Below are positions 22,477-31,418 of a stretch of 64,000 nt of DNA, in pieces. Location of the stretch: the NCBI GenBank assembly GCA_902612345.1, contig CACMDE010000005.1, positions 1 through 64,000 on the forward strand, in the 5' to 3' direction. The first letter of the stretch is position 1. Each line of letters begins with the position of its first letter. The notes below the pieces were generated by a model. It was not told the origin of the DNA, did no database searches, and saw only the letters and a program-made list of their open reading frames with translations. The stretch is from an uncultured Pelagibacteraceae bacterium. GTDB lineage: Bacteria; Pseudomonadota; Alphaproteobacteria; Pelagibacterales; Pelagibacteraceae. The position numbers and the translations under genes were made by a program.

Positions 22477-22977
22477 ATGGAAAAAAATAGCGAATTTGTT
22501 GACAAATTAGTACACATAAACAGGATAACAAAAGTTGTTAAAGGTGGTAGGAGATTTGGATTTTCTGCATTAGTTGTTGTTGGAAATCAAAATGGTCAAT
22601 TAGGGGTTGCTCACGCAAAAGCAAAACAAGTCCCTGATGCTATAAAAAAAGCAAATGAATTAGCTAGAAGAAAAATGATAAAGATTCCATTAAGAGATGG
22701 TCGTACTATACATCATGATGTGTATAGCAAAGATGGAGCAGGTAAAGTTATACTTAGATCTGCACCAAAAGGTACAGGAATAATTGCTGGTGGACCTATA
22801 CGTTCAATTTGTGAAGTAGTGGGTATTAAAGATATAGTAGCAAAATCTTTAGGGACCGGAAATCCTCACAATGTTATTAGAGCCTGTATAAAAGCTCTAA
22901 AATTACAACATTCACCAAAATCAATATCATTATCTAGAAATAAAAAAATATCAGAAATTGTTGAAAAAAGAGGGTAA
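22477..22977 (+). CDS. rpsE: 30S ribosomal protein S5
   Basis: 166 residues. The N-terminal dsRNA-binding-like domain has [20 protein letters not shown], and the C-terminal domain has [20 protein letters not shown] and [14 protein letters not shown]5 takes part in mRNA entry and decoding fidelity. In most bacteria rpmD (L30) follows; here rplO starts at the very next base. Confidence 0.98.
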   Translation: MEKNSEFVDKLVHINRITKVVKGGRRFGFSALVVVGNQNGQLGVAHAKAKQVPDAIKKANELARRKMIKIPLRDGRTIHHDVYSKDGAGKVILRSAPKGTGIIAGGPIRSICEVVGIKDIVAKSLGTGNPHNVIRACIKALKLQHSPKSISLSRNKKISEIVEKRG

Positions 22978-23436
22978 ATGAAACTTAATTCAAAATTAAA
23001 AACTAAAGAAAACAAAAAAAGAATAGGCAGAGGGATAGGAAGTGGAAAAGGTAAAACTTCAGGAAGAGGCGTCAAAGGTCAAAAGTCTAGAAGAGGTGTA
23101 GCAATAAAAAGTTTTGAAGGTGGACAAATGCCTTTATACAGAAGACTACCAAAGAGAGGTTTTAATCCGATCAAAAAAAAAGCAAAATATGCTACTATAA
23201 ACTTGTCACAAATTCAGTCGTTGATAGATAAAAAAATAATAAATTCGTCAACAAAAATTGATTTAAAATTGTTAAAATCTAATAAAATAGTTAAAAAAAA
23301 CGTATTTAAGTTTAAAATTTTAGGCTTGGGTGAAATAAAGGATAAAGTCAATTTAGATACAGAGTTTCTTTCGAAATCAGCAAAAGATAAATTATCAAAA
23401 TCAGGATCTCAATTTATAATAAAAAATAATACATAA
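22978..23436 (+). CDS. rplO: 50S ribosomal protein L15
   Basis: 152 residues. The glycine/arginine-rich start (RIGRGIGSGKGKTSGRG, KGQKSRRGV, GGQMPLYRRLPKRGF) threads into 23S rRNA; the C-terminal domain is ordinary. It begins directly after the rpsE stop, preceded by GAGGG as ribosome binding site, leaving no room for rpmD. Overlaps secY by one base. Confidence 0.98.
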   Translation: MKLNSKLKTKENKKRIGRGIGSGKGKTSGRGVKGQKSRRGVAIKSFEGGQMPLYRRLPKRGFNPIKKKAKYATINLSQIQSLIDKKIINSSTKIDLKLLKSNKIVKKNVFKFKILGLGEIKDKVNLDTEFLSKSAKDKLSKSGSQFIIKNNT

Positions 23437-24713
23437 TGAGCTCAAGCAGTCAAAATGATTTAAGAAATAGAATCTTTTTTACAATTTTTATTCTAGCCGT
23501 TTATAGACTTGGTACATTTGTACCACTTCCTGGAATTGATCCAAATCAACTTCAAATCCTTATGGAGGGTAACCAAAAAGGTTTATTAGGAATGTTTAAT
23601 GTATTTGCAGGTGGAGCAATTAGTAGAATGGCTATATTCGCTTTAGGTATCATGCCATATATCTCGTCATCAATTATTGTACAATTATTGACCGGTGTAT
23701 CTGATTATTTTAAAAATTTAAAATCCCAAGGAGAAAAGGGAAGACAGAAAATAACCCAAATAACAAGGTATGGAACTGTTCTTCTTGCTACGGTTCAGGG
23801 TTATGGTCTATCAGTTGGATTGGAGTCATCCGCAAATTTAGTTATAAATCCAGGTATTTTTTTTAAAATATCTACAGTAACGACTATAGTTGCTGGTACT
23901 ATGTTTTTGATGTGGTTAGGTGAACAAATTACTCAAAGAGGAATTGGTAACGGAATTTCATTAATAATTTTTTCAGGGATAGTTGCCGAAATCCCAAGAG
24001 CTCTAGCTACAACATTTGAATTAGGTAGAACGGGAGCTTTGTCAACGTTGGTTATTATATCTATATTTATAATTTTAATATTAACAATTATGTTTATTGT
24101 ATTCATGGAAAGAGCTCTAAGAAAAATTCCTATAAACTATCCTAAAAGACAGGTTGGAAATAAAATTTATGGTGGTGACTCATCACATCTTCCACTTAAA
24201 ATTAATTCAGCTGGTGTTATTCCAGCAATATTTGCGTCAGCTTTGTTACTATTGCCTATTACATTTTCAAATTTTAATATTTCCCAAAATGAAACTTTCA
24301 TCAACCTTGCATCGTTTTTTTCACAAGGGCAACCACTTTATATGCTGCTATATGCGTCTGGAATAATTTTCTTCACTTTTTTTTATACATCAATTACTTT
24401 TAATCCAAACGAGACAGCTGAAAATTTAAGAAAATATGGTGGTTTTATTCCTGGAATTCGGCCAGGAGAGAGCACAGCATTGTATATTGAAAATATTTTA
24501 ACAAAACTTACTACAATTGGTGCATTGTATTTAACTTTAGTTTGTTTAATGCCGGAATTTTTAATTGCTAATTATCCCATACCTTTCTATCTAGGTGGTA
24601 CTTCAATATTAATTGTTGTAGTTGTTGCTATAGATACAGTTACTCAAATCCAAACAAGATTAATGAGTTCGCAATATGAACAATTAATTAAAAAAACACA
24701 ATTTGGAAAATAG
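23436..24713 (+). CDS. secY: Preprotein translocase subunit SecY
   Basis: 425 residues with ten predicted membrane helices. Start segment FFTIFILAVYRLGTFVPLPGID, plug region GGAISRMAIFALGIMPYISS and the loop GEQITQRGIGNGISLIIF are family hallmarks. It forms the protein-conducting channel with SecE (encoded at 643) and SecG (not in the window). Ends in TAG, followed at once by the GTG start of adk. Confidence 0.99.
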   Translation: MSSSSQNDLRNRIFFTIFILAVYRLGTFVPLPGIDPNQLQILMEGNQKGLLGMFNVFAGGAISRMAIFALGIMPYISSSIIVQLLTGVSDYFKNLKSQGEKGRQKITQITRYGTVLLATVQGYGLSVGLESSANLVINPGIFFKISTVTTIVAGTMFLMWLGEQITQRGIGNGISLIIFSGIVAEIPRALATTFELGRTGALSTLVIISIFIILILTIMFIVFMERALRKIPINYPKRQVGNKIYGGDSSHLPLKINSAGVIPAIFASALLLLPITFSNFNISQNETFINLASFFSQGQPLYMLLYASGIIFFTFFYTSITFNPNETAENLRKYGGFIPGIRPGESTALYIENILTKLTTIGALYLTLVCLMPEFLIANYPIPFYLGGTSILIVVVVAIDTVTQIQTRLMSSQYEQLIKKTQFGK

Positions 24714-25277
24714 GTGAACATCATATTATTTGGACCTCCTGGTGCTGGCAAAGGTACTCAGTCAAAATATTTAGTACAAAAGACAAAAGGATATCAAATT
24801 TCAACTGGTGATATTTTAAGAGATGAAATTAAATATGAAACAGATATAGGAAAAATGATAATTAATGATATGAATGATGGTAAATTTGTAAGTGACGATA
24901 TTGTTAACAAATTGATTAAAAAAATAATATTTGATCCTGATAAAAAAAATAAGCTAATTTTTGACGGATATCCAAGATCATTAACTCAAGCTAAAAACTT
25001 GGAACTATTTTTAAATGAATCTAGCCAAAAAATAGATTTTGTTTTCTTTCTTAATGTAAACAAAGAAACAATTATAAAAAGAATTGAAAAAAGAAAAATT
25101 TTAGAGAAAAGATCTGACGATGAATTAAATACAATTATCAAAAGATATGATACATACATGAATACAACTAAACCTGTATTAGATTTCTATTCTAAAAATC
25201 CAAATTTTTATGAGATTGATGGAAGCTCTGAAATAGTTGAAATAACAAGAAAAATTGAGACTTTTATCAATGTTTAA
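24714..25277 (+). CDS. adk: Adenylate kinase, short-LID form
   Basis: 187 residues starting with GTG directly after the secY stop. It interconverts ATP + AMP and 2 ADP. P-loop GPPGAGKGTQS (about 6-16), STGDILRDE, and FDGYPRSLTQA are present. The LID is the short type (RIEKRKILEKRSDDE), without the ~25-residue zinc or non-zinc insert of typical 214-residue bacterial enzymes. Position between secY and rpsM is standard for alphaproteobacteria; infA and rpmJ are absent here, also as usual. Confidence 0.97.
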   Translation: MNIILFGPPGAGKGTQSKYLVQKTKGYQISTGDILRDEIKYETDIGKMIINDMNDGKFVSDDIVNKLIKKIIFDPDKKNKLIFDGYPRSLTQAKNLELFLNESSQKIDFVFFLNVNKETIIKRIEKRKILEKRSDDELNTIIKRYDTYMNTTKPVLDFYSKNPNFYEIDGSSEIVEITRKIETFINV

Positions 25278-25281
25278 GGCG

Positions 25282-25309
25282 TTGACTTTGGTTAAACTTA
25301 TTATATAAA
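25282..25309 (+). promoter_or_regulatory. Promoter candidate for rpsM-rpsK-rpoA-rplQ
   Basis: TTGACT (25282-25287; 5 of 6) and TATAAA (25304-25309; 5 of 6) are 16 bases apart within the 55-base adk-rpsM gap. The predicted start leaves a leader of about 17 bases before the rpsM ATG. This would let the alpha operon be expressed separately from the upstream block. Confidence 0.55.
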
Positions 25310-25332
25310 AGGCACAATTTATCACAAAAATT

Positions 25333-25716
25333 ATGGCTCGTATTGCAGGTGTAAACATTCCACAAAATAAATTAGTTCATATTGGACTTACCTACATTTA
25401 CGGTATAGGTGATAGATTTTCATCTCAAATTTGTAAAGCTTTAAATATTCCTTCATCAAAAAGAGTTAATGAACTTACTGATGAAGAAGTGTTAAAAATC
25501 AGAGAGTATATCGATGGTAACTTTGTAGTTGAGGGTGATTTAAGAAGAGAAAATTCATTAAGTATTAAAAGATTAATAGATCTGGCTTGCTACAGAGGAT
25601 CAAGACACAAAAAAAAATTACCTGTAAGAGGCCAAAGAACAAGATGTAATGCAAGAACAAGAAAAGGTAAAGCGATTGCAATCGCTGGTAAAAAATTAAC
25701 ACCACTTAAAAAATAA
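25333..25716 (+). CDS. rpsM: 30S ribosomal protein S13
   Basis: 127 residues. [26 protein letters not shown] and the C-terminal [25 protein letters not shown] are canonical. S13 forms bridges with L5 and contacts the P-site tRNA. No Shine-Dalgarno sequence is visible in the short leader (CACAAAAATT before the ATG). Confidence 0.98.
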   Translation: MARIAGVNIPQNKLVHIGLTYIYGIGDRFSSQICKALNIPSSKRVNELTDEEVLKIREYIDGNFVVEGDLRRENSLSIKRLIDLACYRGSRHKKKLPVRGQRTRCNARTRKGKAIAIAGKKLTPLKK

Positions 25717-25719
25717 TTT

Positions 25720-26154
25720 ATGCCAAAAGAAGAAATAAAAAATAAATCGACAGAAGAAGAGTCTAGTAAGAAAAAAAGTTTTACAAAAAAAAAGAAAACA
25801 AAAAAAAATATTTTAAATGGTATCGCATATGTTCAATCAACATTTAATAATACTATTGTCTCAATAGCTGATACAAATGGAAATGTTATATCCTGGGCAT
25901 CTGCAGGGCAAAAGGGTTTTAAGGGATCGAGAAAATCAACACCTTATGCAGCACAAGTTGCAGCTGATGCCGCCGCGGTAAAAGCTTTGGAATGCGGCAT
26001 GAAAATTTTGTCAGTTGAAGTAAAAGGACCAGGCTCAGGAAGAGAAACTGCTCTAAGAGCATTACAAGCAAGAGGTTTTAAAATTACTTCTATTAAAGAC
26101 ACAACACCAATGCCACATAACGGTACGAGACCACCAAAAAAAAGGAGAGTTTAA
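25720..26154 (+). CDS. rpsK: 30S ribosomal protein S11
   Basis: 144 residues, longer than E. coli S11 (129) because of a charged N-terminal extension (about residues 1-27, Lys/Glu/Ser-rich). The core [17 protein letters not shown] and [19 protein letters not shown], ending PPKKRRV, is intact. Junction TAATTTATG with rpsM. Its end carries AAGGAGAG, a good ribosome binding site for rpoA. Confidence 0.97.
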   Translation: MPKEEIKNKSTEEESSKKKSFTKKKKTKKNILNGIAYVQSTFNNTIVSIADTNGNVISWASAGQKGFKGSRKSTPYAAQVAADAAAVKALECGMKILSVEVKGPGSGRETALRALQARGFKITSIKDTTPMPHNGTRPPKKRRV

Positions 26155-26155
26155 A

Positions 26156-27184
26156 ATGGAAACTAATAATGTTAACTTAAAAAATTGGAAATCATTGATT
26201 AAACCTTCAAAAATCGATGTAGATCAAAATGATGAAAAAACATTTGCAAAAGTTGTGGCGGAACCTTTAGAAAAAGGATATGGTTTAACAATTGGTAATT
26301 CGCTAAGAAGAATTTTATTATCTTCTATAAGAGGTACTGCAGTAACAGCCATTCAAATAGATGGTGTCCAGCATGAATATAGTTCAATTAAAGGTGTAAG
26401 AGAAGATGTTACTGATATTGTATTAAATATAAAATCTTTAGCTTTAAAAAGTACAGCCGAAGGTAATAAAAAATTAATTTTAGATGCAAAGGGACCTGGT
26501 GAAATAAAGGCATCCCAAATCGCTCCAGTAGCTGACATAGAAATTTTGAATCCAGATTTAGTAATATGTAATTTAGATGAAAATACTAATTTTCATATGG
26601 AACTCTTTGTAGGAAACGGAAAAGGTTATGTATCAGCAGAACTTAATAAGCCTGAAGAACCACCTCTAGGATTAATACCAATTGACTCTTTATTTAGTCC
26701 GGTAAAAAAAGTTTCATATTCAGTTAGTACAGCTAGAGAAGGTAAAGCACTCGATTATGACAAACTGACAATGGAAATAGAAACTAATGGATCAATTACA
26801 GCTGAAGATGCCCTTGCATATTCGGCAAGAATTTTCCAAGATCAATTAGGTATGTTTGTAAATTTTGACGAACCTCAAGAAATCAAAATACAAGATCAAC
26901 CAAAAGAACCTGAGTTTAATCAAAATCTATTAAGAAAAGTTGATGAATTAGAACTTTCAGTTAGATCTATGAATTGCTTAAAAAATGATAATATAATTTA
27001 TATTGGTGATTTAGTACAAAAATCTGAGGGTGAAATGTTAAGAACACCAAATTTTGGTAGAAAATCTTTAAATGAAATTAAAGAAGTTTTAAGCGGAATG
27101 TCTTTATACCTAGGTATGGAAATTCCTAATTGGCCTCCAGATAATATTGCTGAGTTATCAAAAAAATTAGAAGATGCTATATAA
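26156..27184 (+). CDS. rpoA: DNA-directed RNA polymerase subunit alpha
   Basis: 342 residues. The N-terminal dimerisation domain (about 1-240; [20 protein letters not shown]) is followed by a linker and a C-terminal DNA/activator-binding domain (about 265-330; [18 protein letters not shown]). rpsD, which sits between rpsK and rpoA in gammaproteobacteria, is absent, as in other alphaproteobacteria. Confidence 0.99.
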   Translation: METNNVNLKNWKSLIKPSKIDVDQNDEKTFAKVVAEPLEKGYGLTIGNSLRRILLSSIRGTAVTAIQIDGVQHEYSSIKGVREDVTDIVLNIKSLALKSTAEGNKKLILDAKGPGEIKASQIAPVADIEILNPDLVICNLDENTNFHMELFVGNGKGYVSAELNKPEEPPLGLIPIDSLFSPVKKVSYSVSTAREGKALDYDKLTMEIETNGSITAEDALAYSARIFQDQLGMFVNFDEPQEIKIQDQPKEPEFNQNLLRKVDELELSVRSMNCLKNDNIIYIGDLVQKSEGEMLRTPNFGRKSLNEIKEVLSGMSLYLGMEIPNWPPDNIAELSKKLEDAI

Positions 27185-27188
27185 ATAG

Positions 27189-27629
27189 ATGAGACATCGA
27201 ATAGGACATAAAAAATTAAACAGGACGTCTGAACACAGAAAAGCATTAATTAAAAATATGCTTAATTCTTTAGTTAAGTATGAGCAAATAACGACCACTT
27301 TACCTAAAGCTAAAGTTTTAAGGCCTGAGGCAGAAAAAATAATTACTATAGGAAAAAAAAATACATTAGCCAATACAAAACGACTAGTTTCAAAGTTACA
27401 AAATATACAAACTGTAAATAAAATTAGAAAAACATTATCTAAAAGATATGAAACAAGAAAAGGTGGTTACACAAGAATAATTAAAGCTGGCTATAGATAT
27501 GGTGATAATGCTCCAATGGCTATAATTGAGTTCATTGATAGAGATGTTGAAGCAAAAAAAGTTGACAGAAAAAAAACAAAAACTGAAAACAAAAGTAAAG
27601 AACAAACACCAGCACAAAAAACAGCCTAA
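27189..27629 (+). CDS. rplQ: 50S ribosomal protein L17
   Basis: 146 residues. MRHRIGHKKLNRTSEHRKAL and the GGYTRIIKAGYRYGDNAPMA region are canonical. The final ~25 residues are a charged Lys/Thr/Glu tail beyond the E. coli length, as in many alphaproteobacterial L17s. Last gene of the ribosomal supercluster; the next gene begins 17 bases on without a visible terminator. Confidence 0.97.
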   Translation: MRHRIGHKKLNRTSEHRKALIKNMLNSLVKYEQITTTLPKAKVLRPEAEKIITIGKKNTLANTKRLVSKLQNIQTVNKIRKTLSKRYETRKGGYTRIIKAGYRYGDNAPMAIIEFIDRDVEAKKVDRKKTKTENKSKEQTPAQKTA

Positions 27630-27646
27630 TTTTAATTAAAAGCCTT

Positions 27647-28552
27647 ATGCAAAAGGTTATTAAAATAGATGATACTTCTGTAGGTCTAAGAATTGATAAA
27701 TGGATAAAGTTTTTTTTAACTAAAATTCCACAAAGTTTGGTTGAAAAGGACCTTAGAAATGGAAAAATTAAGGTAAATAAAAAAAAGGTAAAAAGTTCTT
27801 ATAAACTTAAAAAGTCAGATCAAATTTCTTTATATAATATTTCTTATAAAATCATATCTCAAGACAAAAAAAAATCGATACCAAATAATATTGTCATTCA
27901 GGAGACTGAAAATACAATAATTGAAAATAATTCTGATTTTGTTGTAATAAATAAAAAATCAGGATTACCTGTTCAAGGTGGAACAAAAGTAAAAGAAAAT
28001 TTAATAAATATTCTTTCAAATAGTAATTATTTTGAAAATACAAAACCTTATATTGTTCACAGGATCGATAAAGATACATCGGGTGTTTTAATTGTTGCTA
28101 AAAATCGAAATATAGCACAACAACTTACTACTTTGTTTAGAATTAGAAAGATTCATAAATCATATCTTGCAGTAAGTTTTGGTCATGTTGAAAAAAATAA
28201 GGATACAATTGATAATAATTTAATAAGATATGAAAAAAATAAAAAAATATTTGAAAGAGCAGTCACACAATATCAAGTAATTGACAATAATAAAAATTTA
28301 ACTTTATTTAAGTTAAAGCCAATAACTGGAAGAAAGCATCAGATTAGAAAACATCTCACCGATCTAAATTGTCCAATAATTGGTGACAAAAAATATTTTC
28401 TACAAAAGCCAAGTAAAAATAATCAACTTTTATTACATGCCCATGAAATCAGATTTATTTTAAACAATAAAAAATATACTTTTAAAGCAACTATTCCTGA
28501 GTATTTTAAATATTTTTTGTTGAAGAATAATTTGAAATCGAAAGATTTTTAA
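27647..28552 (+). CDS. rluC: RluC/RluD-family 23S rRNA pseudouridine synthase
   Basis: 301 residues. An N-terminal S4 RNA-binding domain (about 10-60) precedes the catalytic domain with VHRIDKDTSGVLIVAKN; the aspartate in HRIDKDT is the nucleophile that converts uridine to pseudouridine. KPITGRKHQIRKHL is the RNA-binding motif. RluC is the best guess; RluD-type specificity cannot be excluded. Probably read through from rplQ. Its 3' end overlaps the convergent lipB by 47 bases. Confidence 0.85.
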   Translation: MQKVIKIDDTSVGLRIDKWIKFFLTKIPQSLVEKDLRNGKIKVNKKKVKSSYKLKKSDQISLYNISYKIISQDKKKSIPNNIVIQETENTIIENNSDFVVINKKSGLPVQGGTKVKENLINILSNSNYFENTKPYIVHRIDKDTSGVLIVAKNRNIAQQLTTLFRIRKIHKSYLAVSFGHVEKNKDTIDNNLIRYEKNKKIFERAVTQYQVIDNNKNLTLFKLKPITGRKHQIRKHLTDLNCPIIGDKKYFLQKPSKNNQLLLHAHEIRFILNNKKYTFKATIPEYFKYFLLKNNLKSKDF

Positions 28553-29153
28553 CTAATTTTTCTTGTAATACCAAACTGAACTCTGGTGAATTAATTTTAG
28601 ATATTTCCATAAGTTTTACAACTTTTTTATTTTTAATTCCACAAGGAACAATTTTTTCAAAATGTTCAAGATTGTTATTAATATTTATTGAAAATCCATG
28701 ATATGCAATCCATTTTTTAACCCTAATACCAATTGCTGCTATTTTTTTGGTTTCGTTTTTATGCTTTACCCAGATTCCAATATTTTTTCTGTCACATTTG
28801 CTATTAATTCCAAATTGTTTTAAGGCTTCAATTATTGAATTTTCCAAGGAAATAATAAATCTTCTTATATCCTTTTTTCTTTTAGATAAATCTATTACAA
28901 GATAGCATATGAGTTGACCTGGCGAATGACATGTTATTTTACCACCACGATTTGTTTTATAAAGATTGATTGATTTATCTAATAAATCTGATTTTGTTGA
29001 ACTAGTACCAGCAGTATAAATTAAATTATGTTCTAAAAACCATATTAACTCTTTTTTACGATTGTTAATTACATTATCAAGCCTTTCCTCAAGTAATCGA
29101 ATCGCATCATGATAATTTACTGGTTTTACTGATTTTTTTATCTCTATACTCAT
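28506..29153 (-). CDS. lipB: Octanoyltransferase LipB
   Basis: 215 residues from ATG 29153 (an upstream TTG would add two). It moves octanoate from acyl carrier protein to the lipoyl domains of E2 subunits and the glycine cleavage H protein. Visible motifs are RGGKITCHSPGQL (canonical RGGxxTYHGPGQL, so Tyr and Gly are replaced by Cys and Ser), the catalytic lysine in KKIAAIGIRVKKW and the catalytic cysteine in VPCGI. It converges on and overlaps the pseudouridine synthase gene by 47 bases. Confidence 0.92.
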   Translation of the reverse strand: MSIEIKKSVKPVNYHDAIRLLEERLDNVINNRKKELIWFLEHNLIYTAGTSSTKSDLLDKSINLYKTNRGGKITCHSPGQLICYLVIDLSKRKKDIRRFIISLENSIIEALKQFGINSKCDRKNIGIWVKHKNETKKIAAIGIRVKKWIAYHGFSININNNLEHFEKIVPCGIKNKKVVKLMEISKINSPEFSLVLQEKLVKNLSISNYSSTKNI

Positions 29154-29204
29154 ATTCAATTTGTAATATAAGGATATCGCTCAAAAAAACTAGGAATATC
29201 GATC

Positions 29205-30581
29205 ATGAGTTTAATAAAAAAAAGTAAAGATAAAATTGTTAATTTTGAATTTAATAAAGAATACATAAAAGTTATTACTGAAAAAATATCAAGTAGTGAT
29301 ACTACCTTTATTATTAAATCTTTCAAAGAAATGCACCCCGCTGATGCAGCGGATATAATAGAACATTTATCTCAGGAGGATAGAGAAAATTTAATTAAAT
29401 TAAGTAATTTTAAAATCGATCCTTCAATTTTTGTTGAATTAAATGAAGCTATTCAAACAGAGATTACAAAATATTTGTCAAATGAAAATATTGTTTTCAT
29501 TTTAAAAAATTTAGATTCAGATGATGCTATTCAAATATTAGAAAATTTAGATGAAAAAAATAAAAATGATATATTAAGTTCACTACCACCAAAAGATCGA
29601 TTTGTTCTTTTAGAAAGTTTGAGCTATCCAGAGGACAGTGCTGCTAGAATTATGCAAAGACAATTTACTGCTATACCAAGTAACTGGTCTGTAGGACAGA
29701 CAATAGATTATCTGAGAGAAAATAGAGATTTACCAGAAGAATTTTTAGAAATATTTATAGTCGATAACGAATTTAAACCAATTGGAACAGTTCCCTCATC
29801 CAAAGTATTACGAACTCCACGAGAAACAAAGATGATATCTATTACTAACGAAACACAATTTTTAATCCCTGTAGATATGGATAGAGAGGAAGTTGGAAGA
29901 ATGTTTGAAAATTATAATCTTAACTCAGCATGTGTTGTAGATAAAAATAACAAACTTGTAGGGATGATTACAAATGATGATATCTTAACAGTGTTAGCTG
30001 AAGAAGCTGAAGAAGATGCGCTTAGACTTGCAGGTGTAGGTGATGAGGAAATTACAGATGGTATAATAACAAAAACCAAAAGAAGATTTAATTGGTTACT
30101 ATTAAATTTGTTTACTGCATTTTTAGCAACATGGGTCATAAGTCTATTTGGTGCAACAATTGAACAAATGGTTGCGTTAGCTTTTTTAATGCCAATAGTT
30201 GCATCTATGGGTGGTAATGCGGGAATGCAAACATTGGCTGTTACTGTAAGAGCTATTGCAACTAATGATTTAACAGAAAATAATTTTACACAAAATATAA
30301 TCAAAGAATTTTCAATAGGAATTTTAAATGGTATAATTTTTGCAATTATAAGTGCAGCCATAGTACAATTATGGTTCAAAGACATAACGCTTTCTTTAAT
30401 TATTTCTATATCAATGATTTTAAATATGATAGTTGCAGGATTATTTGGAATATTAATACCAATAGGTTTAAAAAAATTTAAAGTCGATCCTGCTATTGCC
30501 TCTAGTGTTTTTGTAACAACAATAACTGATGTTATTGGTTTTTTATCTTTTTTAGGAATAGGAGCGTATTTTTTTTATTAA
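29205..30581 (+). CDS. mgtE: Magnesium transporter MgtE
   Basis: 458 residues. A cytoplasmic N domain of superhelical repeats (about 1-150; MHPADAADIIEHLS) leads to a CBS pair (about 155-275; VDMDREEVGRMFENY, LVGMITNDDIL) and five membrane helices (about 295-455; PIVASMGGNAGMQTLAVTVRAI). The N and CBS domains close the channel when cytosolic Mg is high. AGGA lies 9 bases before the ATG. No Mg riboswitch fits in the short divergent gap to lipB. Its stop abuts the panC stop. Confidence 0.95.
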   Translation: MSLIKKSKDKIVNFEFNKEYIKVITEKISSSDTTFIIKSFKEMHPADAADIIEHLSQEDRENLIKLSNFKIDPSIFVELNEAIQTEITKYLSNENIVFILKNLDSDDAIQILENLDEKNKNDILSSLPPKDRFVLLESLSYPEDSAARIMQRQFTAIPSNWSVGQTIDYLRENRDLPEEFLEIFIVDNEFKPIGTVPSSKVLRTPRETKMISITNETQFLIPVDMDREEVGRMFENYNLNSACVVDKNNKLVGMITNDDILTVLAEEAEEDALRLAGVGDEEITDGIITKTKRRFNWLLLNLFTAFLATWVISLFGATIEQMVALAFLMPIVASMGGNAGMQTLAVTVRAIATNDLTENNFTQNIIKEFSIGILNGIIFAIISAAIVQLWFKDITLSLIISISMILNMIVAGLFGILIPIGLKKFKVDPAIASSVFVTTITDVIGFLSFLGIGAYFFY

Positions 30582-31391
30582 TTAAATATTATCAATTAAT
30601 CTTACATTTTTTTGTTTATAAGCAATAAATATTTTAAAATTTTTTACAGAAATTTGACTGCTCAGATTATTAGGATTTCTAACTTCTAGGTAATCAATTT
30701 TGTCACATAAATTCTTAATTTTATATTTATAAAAATTAATTAGACTTATATTTTTAAAATCTTTAGAAATTAACTTTTTAAGATTAAATAAAAGTTTTGA
30801 GATTTTTTCAGACCTTTTATATGAATTTTTACTTAACAAATTATTTCTCGATGATAATGGTAATTTCTTTTTATTTCTTATACATTTACAGGATACAATT
30901 TTTGAATTGATACTTTTTTGTAAATATTTTTTAATTAGATAAATTTGCTGAAAATCTTTCTCTCCAAGATATAGGTATTTAGCATTAATATTCTTCATCA
31001 ATCTATTCATTATCGCTAAAACTCCCTCAAAATGTCCTTTTCTAGATTTTGCACAAAGAACTCTATCCTTTTTTAATATATTAATTTTTTTTTTAATTCC
31101 TTTTTTATAAATTTCATTTTCAGTTGGTATAAATAAATAATCAACATTCATCTTTTTTAGTATTAAAATATCTTTTTTTAGGCTTCTTGGATATTTTATA
31201 AAATCTTTTTTATCATTAAATTGAGTTGGGTTAACAAAAATACTTACTATTACTTTCTTAGATTTTTTTTTAGCAATTTTTATTAATGATATATGCCCTC
31301 TATGGAGTGAGCCCATAGTTGGCACGAAACCAATATTCTGTTTAAAATTAATTTCTTTTTTTAATATATTAAAGCTTTCAAAAATTTTCAT
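30582..31391 (-). CDS. panC: Pantoate--beta-alanine ligase (pantothenate synthetase)
   Basis: 269 residues. It joins pantoate and beta-alanine with ATP to give pantothenate (vitamin B5). Motifs are FVPTMGSLHRGHISLI (HxGH nucleotide site), VSIFVNPTQF, YLGEKDFQQ and LPLSSRNNLL. Slightly shorter than the E. coli enzyme (283). No panB or panD is nearby. The start is only 27 bases from the divergent galU start, and its stop abuts mgtE. Confidence 0.93.
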   Translation of the reverse strand: MKIFESFNILKKEINFKQNIGFVPTMGSLHRGHISLIKIAKKKSKKVIVSIFVNPTQFNDKKDFIKYPRSLKKDILILKKMNVDYLFIPTENEIYKKGIKKKINILKKDRVLCAKSRKGHFEGVLAIMNRLMKNINAKYLYLGEKDFQQIYLIKKYLQKSINSKIVSCKCIRNKKKLPLSSRNNLLSKNSYKRSEKISKLLFNLKKLISKDFKNISLINFYKYKIKNLCDKIDYLEVRNPNNLSSQISVKNFKIFIAYKQKNVRLIDNI

Positions 31392-31418
31392 TTATGATAC
31401 TTGATTAATTATTATATT

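Noticed and set aside
29160-29204. A Mg-sensing riboswitch before mgtE
   Set aside because: The gap to lipB is about 50 bases, too short for a known M-box, and no such fold is visible.
29912-30385. A 157-codon reverse open frame inside mgtE
   Set aside because: Lies opposite the CBS and membrane part of MgtE and has no own start signal or motif.
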